This document shows, piece by piece, positions 5,037 to 5,898 of a stretch of DNA of 5,898 nt (positions are counted from its first letter, which is position 1; every line of letters begins with the position of its first letter). The notes below the pieces were generated by a model. It was not told the DNA's origin, did no database searches, and was given only the letters and a program-made list of their open reading frames with translations. Source of the DNA: Propionibacteriaceae bacterium (lineage in GTDB: Bacteria > Actinomycetota > Actinomycetes > Propionibacteriales > Propionibacteriaceae). Location of the stretch: positions 20,526-26,423 of the forward strand of contig JAUNRO010000001.1 in assembly GCA_030544185.1 (NCBI GenBank), read 5' to 3'. Made by a program: the position numbers and the translations under genes.

Positions 5037-5662
5037 GGTTCGCCTATTCGCACAGCGGCTTCGCTGCTTTGGGGTTGTCCGGCAACCCTTTCGTCGCCGA
5101 ACCCGAGCCGGGAGTGGTGGCGGGCCTCTGGCTCGACCGGCCCGGCGTGCCGCCACCGCCGCCGCCCGGGAGCAAGCACCTCGTCCAGATCATTGGCCCC
5201 AAGGGTGCGGGCAAGACCTCCCACCTGTTGCGCTGGCGGGAGTCAGCGCCGGGCCCTTATTACTACGTCCCTCCCCGGGGTCTCGGACGGTTGCGGCTGC
5301 CGCCGGTCGCGCCGCGGGTCTATTGGGACGAGCTCGACCGGCTGGGTGCCCCGGCGCTCGCTCTCGCGTACGCCGCAGCGCGCGGCGCCACCGTCATCGC
5401 GGCGACGCATACCGATCTCAGCCGGCTGGCGCGGGCGTGCGGACTGCGGGTGACGACCTTCGAGTTCCCCGGGCTGGCCCCGGCGGTCCTGCAGGAGTGG
5501 GCGCGATTGCGGATCGCTGCGGTCACGTTGCCGGGGCGTACGCCCGGCTTGGCCCTCGACGAACCCACTGCGCGCGACATCTGTGACCGGGTCGGCGCCT
5601 CCCTCCGCGATGCCGCCGTCATGCTCCACGTCTGGGCCGCCGAACGGGCCGCGGACGTGTAG
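5033..5662 (+). CDS. Small P-loop ATPase of AAA/ExeA-like type, last gene of the arrestin-like cluster
   Basis: The 209-residue product has a textbook Walker A, GPKGAGKTS (55-63), a Walker B-like RVYWDEL (95-101; D99, E100) and a sensor-1-like VIAATHTDL (121-129). Near the N-terminus GLSGNPF (14-20) resembles the G-x-x-x-NPF signature that precedes the P-loop in ExeA-like ATPases. GASLRDA (188-194) near the end could be a sensor-2 helix. The spacing from Walker A to Walker B is short (about 35 residues) and no lid domain follows, so this is a minimal module. Six prolines in a row (40-45) precede the P-loop. The GTG start is chosen because it overlaps the arrestin-like stop (GTGA); no good ribosome-binding site is visible. 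It probably supplies energy or a nucleotide switch to the membrane and arrestin-like partners. The exact ATPase class is unsure. Confidence 0.85.
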   Translation: MRFAYSHSGFAALGLSGNPFVAEPEPGVVAGLWLDRPGVPPPPPPGSKHLVQIIGPKGAGKTSHLLRWRESAPGPYYYVPPRGLGRLRLPPVAPRVYWDELDRLGAPALALAYAAARGATVIAATHTDLSRLARACGLRVTTFEFPGLAPAVLQEWARLRIAAVTLPGRTPGLALDEPTARDICDRVGASLRDAAVMLHVWAAERAADV

Positions 5663-5671
5663 GTCCGGCCC
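5646..5671 (+). terminator. Hairpin across the ATPase stop codon, possible terminator
   Basis: GGGCC (5646-5650) and GGAC (5653-5656) pair with GTCC (5663-5666) and GGCCC (5667-5671). This gives a 9-bp GC-rich stem with a two-base bulge and a six-base loop that contains the stop codon. Only a TT follows rather than a T-run, so termination would be imperfect. Its place at the end of the cluster supports a terminator or 3'-end-protecting role. Confidence 0.4.
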
Positions 5672-5691
5672 TTCGTGTCCGGCTGCTCATT

Positions 5692-5716
5692 TTGTCGGGC
5701 TCGCACGCTGCGACAA
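5692..5716. repeat. Inverted repeat TTGTCG / CGACAA
   Basis: TTGTCG (5692-5697) and CGACAA (5711-5716) form 6-bp arms around 13 bases. Further copies lie at 5731-5736 (CGACAA) and 5882-5887 (TTGTCG). The stem is too weak for a terminator, and protein binding is more plausible if it is functional. Confidence 0.4.
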
Positions 5717-5731
5717 GCAAGTGAGACCAAC

Positions 5732-5749
5732 GACAACTAGGACAACTGG
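5732..5749 (+). repeat. Tandem 9-base near-repeat GACAACTAG / GACAACTGG
   Basis: Two adjacent nine-base units differ at one base. They follow the TTGTCG inverted repeat closely and share its GACAA core, in a stretch with noticeably lower G+C than the coding regions around it. This could be an operator array or part of a recombination site; no flanking gene decides it. Confidence 0.4.
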
Positions 5750-5898
5750 ATCGAGGACCTACACGCACGTGCCAGCGCGATGGTGGGTGCGGACGTTCCG
5801 TGGCGGTGCAGGCGTGGGCGTCTTGAGCGGTCGCCCTGCGCAGAATCCACGCCCAGTGCTCCTACGCAGCAGCATTCGCCCTTGTCGGCCCCACTCGC

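Larger units (their letters stand above)
5663..5898. other. Non-coding tail without a recognisable gene
   Basis: After the ATPase, no reading frame has both a credible start and a family-like product. Visible items are a direct repeat of GTCCGGC (5663-5669 and 5677-5683), the GACAA-core repeats described separately, and the palindrome GCACGTGC (5765-5772). A longer-range pair, GGCGTGG (5811-5817) and CCACGCC (5847-5853), may also be present. The stretch may be the upstream region of a gene beyond the window. Confidence 0.5.

Noticed and set aside
5769..5898. Open frames from GTG 5769 and ATG 5780 to the window end
   Set aside because: Both stay open only about 40 codons, have no ribosome-binding site, and give Arg/Pro-rich sequence without any motif.

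Overview
The window is about two-thirds G+C and densely coded, with strong third-position G/C bias and frequent GTG starts. A deazaflavin (F420)-type nitroreductase homologue at 2723-3208 points to a high-GC actinobacterium. That family is best known from Actinobacteria, although some Chloroflexi and archaea also carry it. I cannot name the genus. No tRNA, rRNA, CRISPR array, insertion sequence or phage gene was seen.

Left arm (1-2054, minus strand): a likely operon read right to left from a divergent promoter region at 2055-2136. It encodes a RidA/YjgF-family protein, an ABM-domain protein with two C-terminal membrane helices, and a glycoside hydrolase family 3 enzyme whose 3' end runs off the window at base 1. 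A strong hairpin and a possible leaderless start lie just before the GH3 gene, so GH3 may be partly uncoupled from the first two.

Middle (2137-3208, plus strand): an isochorismatase-type cysteine hydrolase of the ISOC1/2-like branch, followed after 7 bases by the deazaflavin-dependent nitroreductase-like protein. A RidA protein facing a cysteine hydrolase recalls the enzyme types of RutC and RutB in pyrimidine breakdown. The rest of that pathway is absent, so this is only a hint of small-molecule clean-up chemistry.

Right arm (3205-5662, plus strand): four genes that look like one unit, and the most interesting part of the window. Two are paralogous membrane proteins, each with two helices and then a beta-rich cytosolic domain. 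The third is a soluble 122-residue arrestin/Spo0M-like beta-sandwich protein. The fourth is a small P-loop ATPase with clear Walker A and B motifs. Three of the four junctions overlap: 4 bases from the nitroreductase gene into the first membrane protein, 14 bases from the second membrane protein into the arrestin-like gene, and 4 bases from there into the ATPase. The membrane proteins share an aromatic-to-Trp spacing with the soluble arrestin-like protein, which suggests that all three carry the same fold. I infer a membrane-anchored arrestin-like scaffold worked by an ATPase. I do not recognise it as a named system.

Tail (5663-5898): no convincing gene. It holds a hairpin across the ATPase stop codon and a more AT-rich stretch with several copies of CGACAA/TTGTCG and a 9-base tandem near-repeat.
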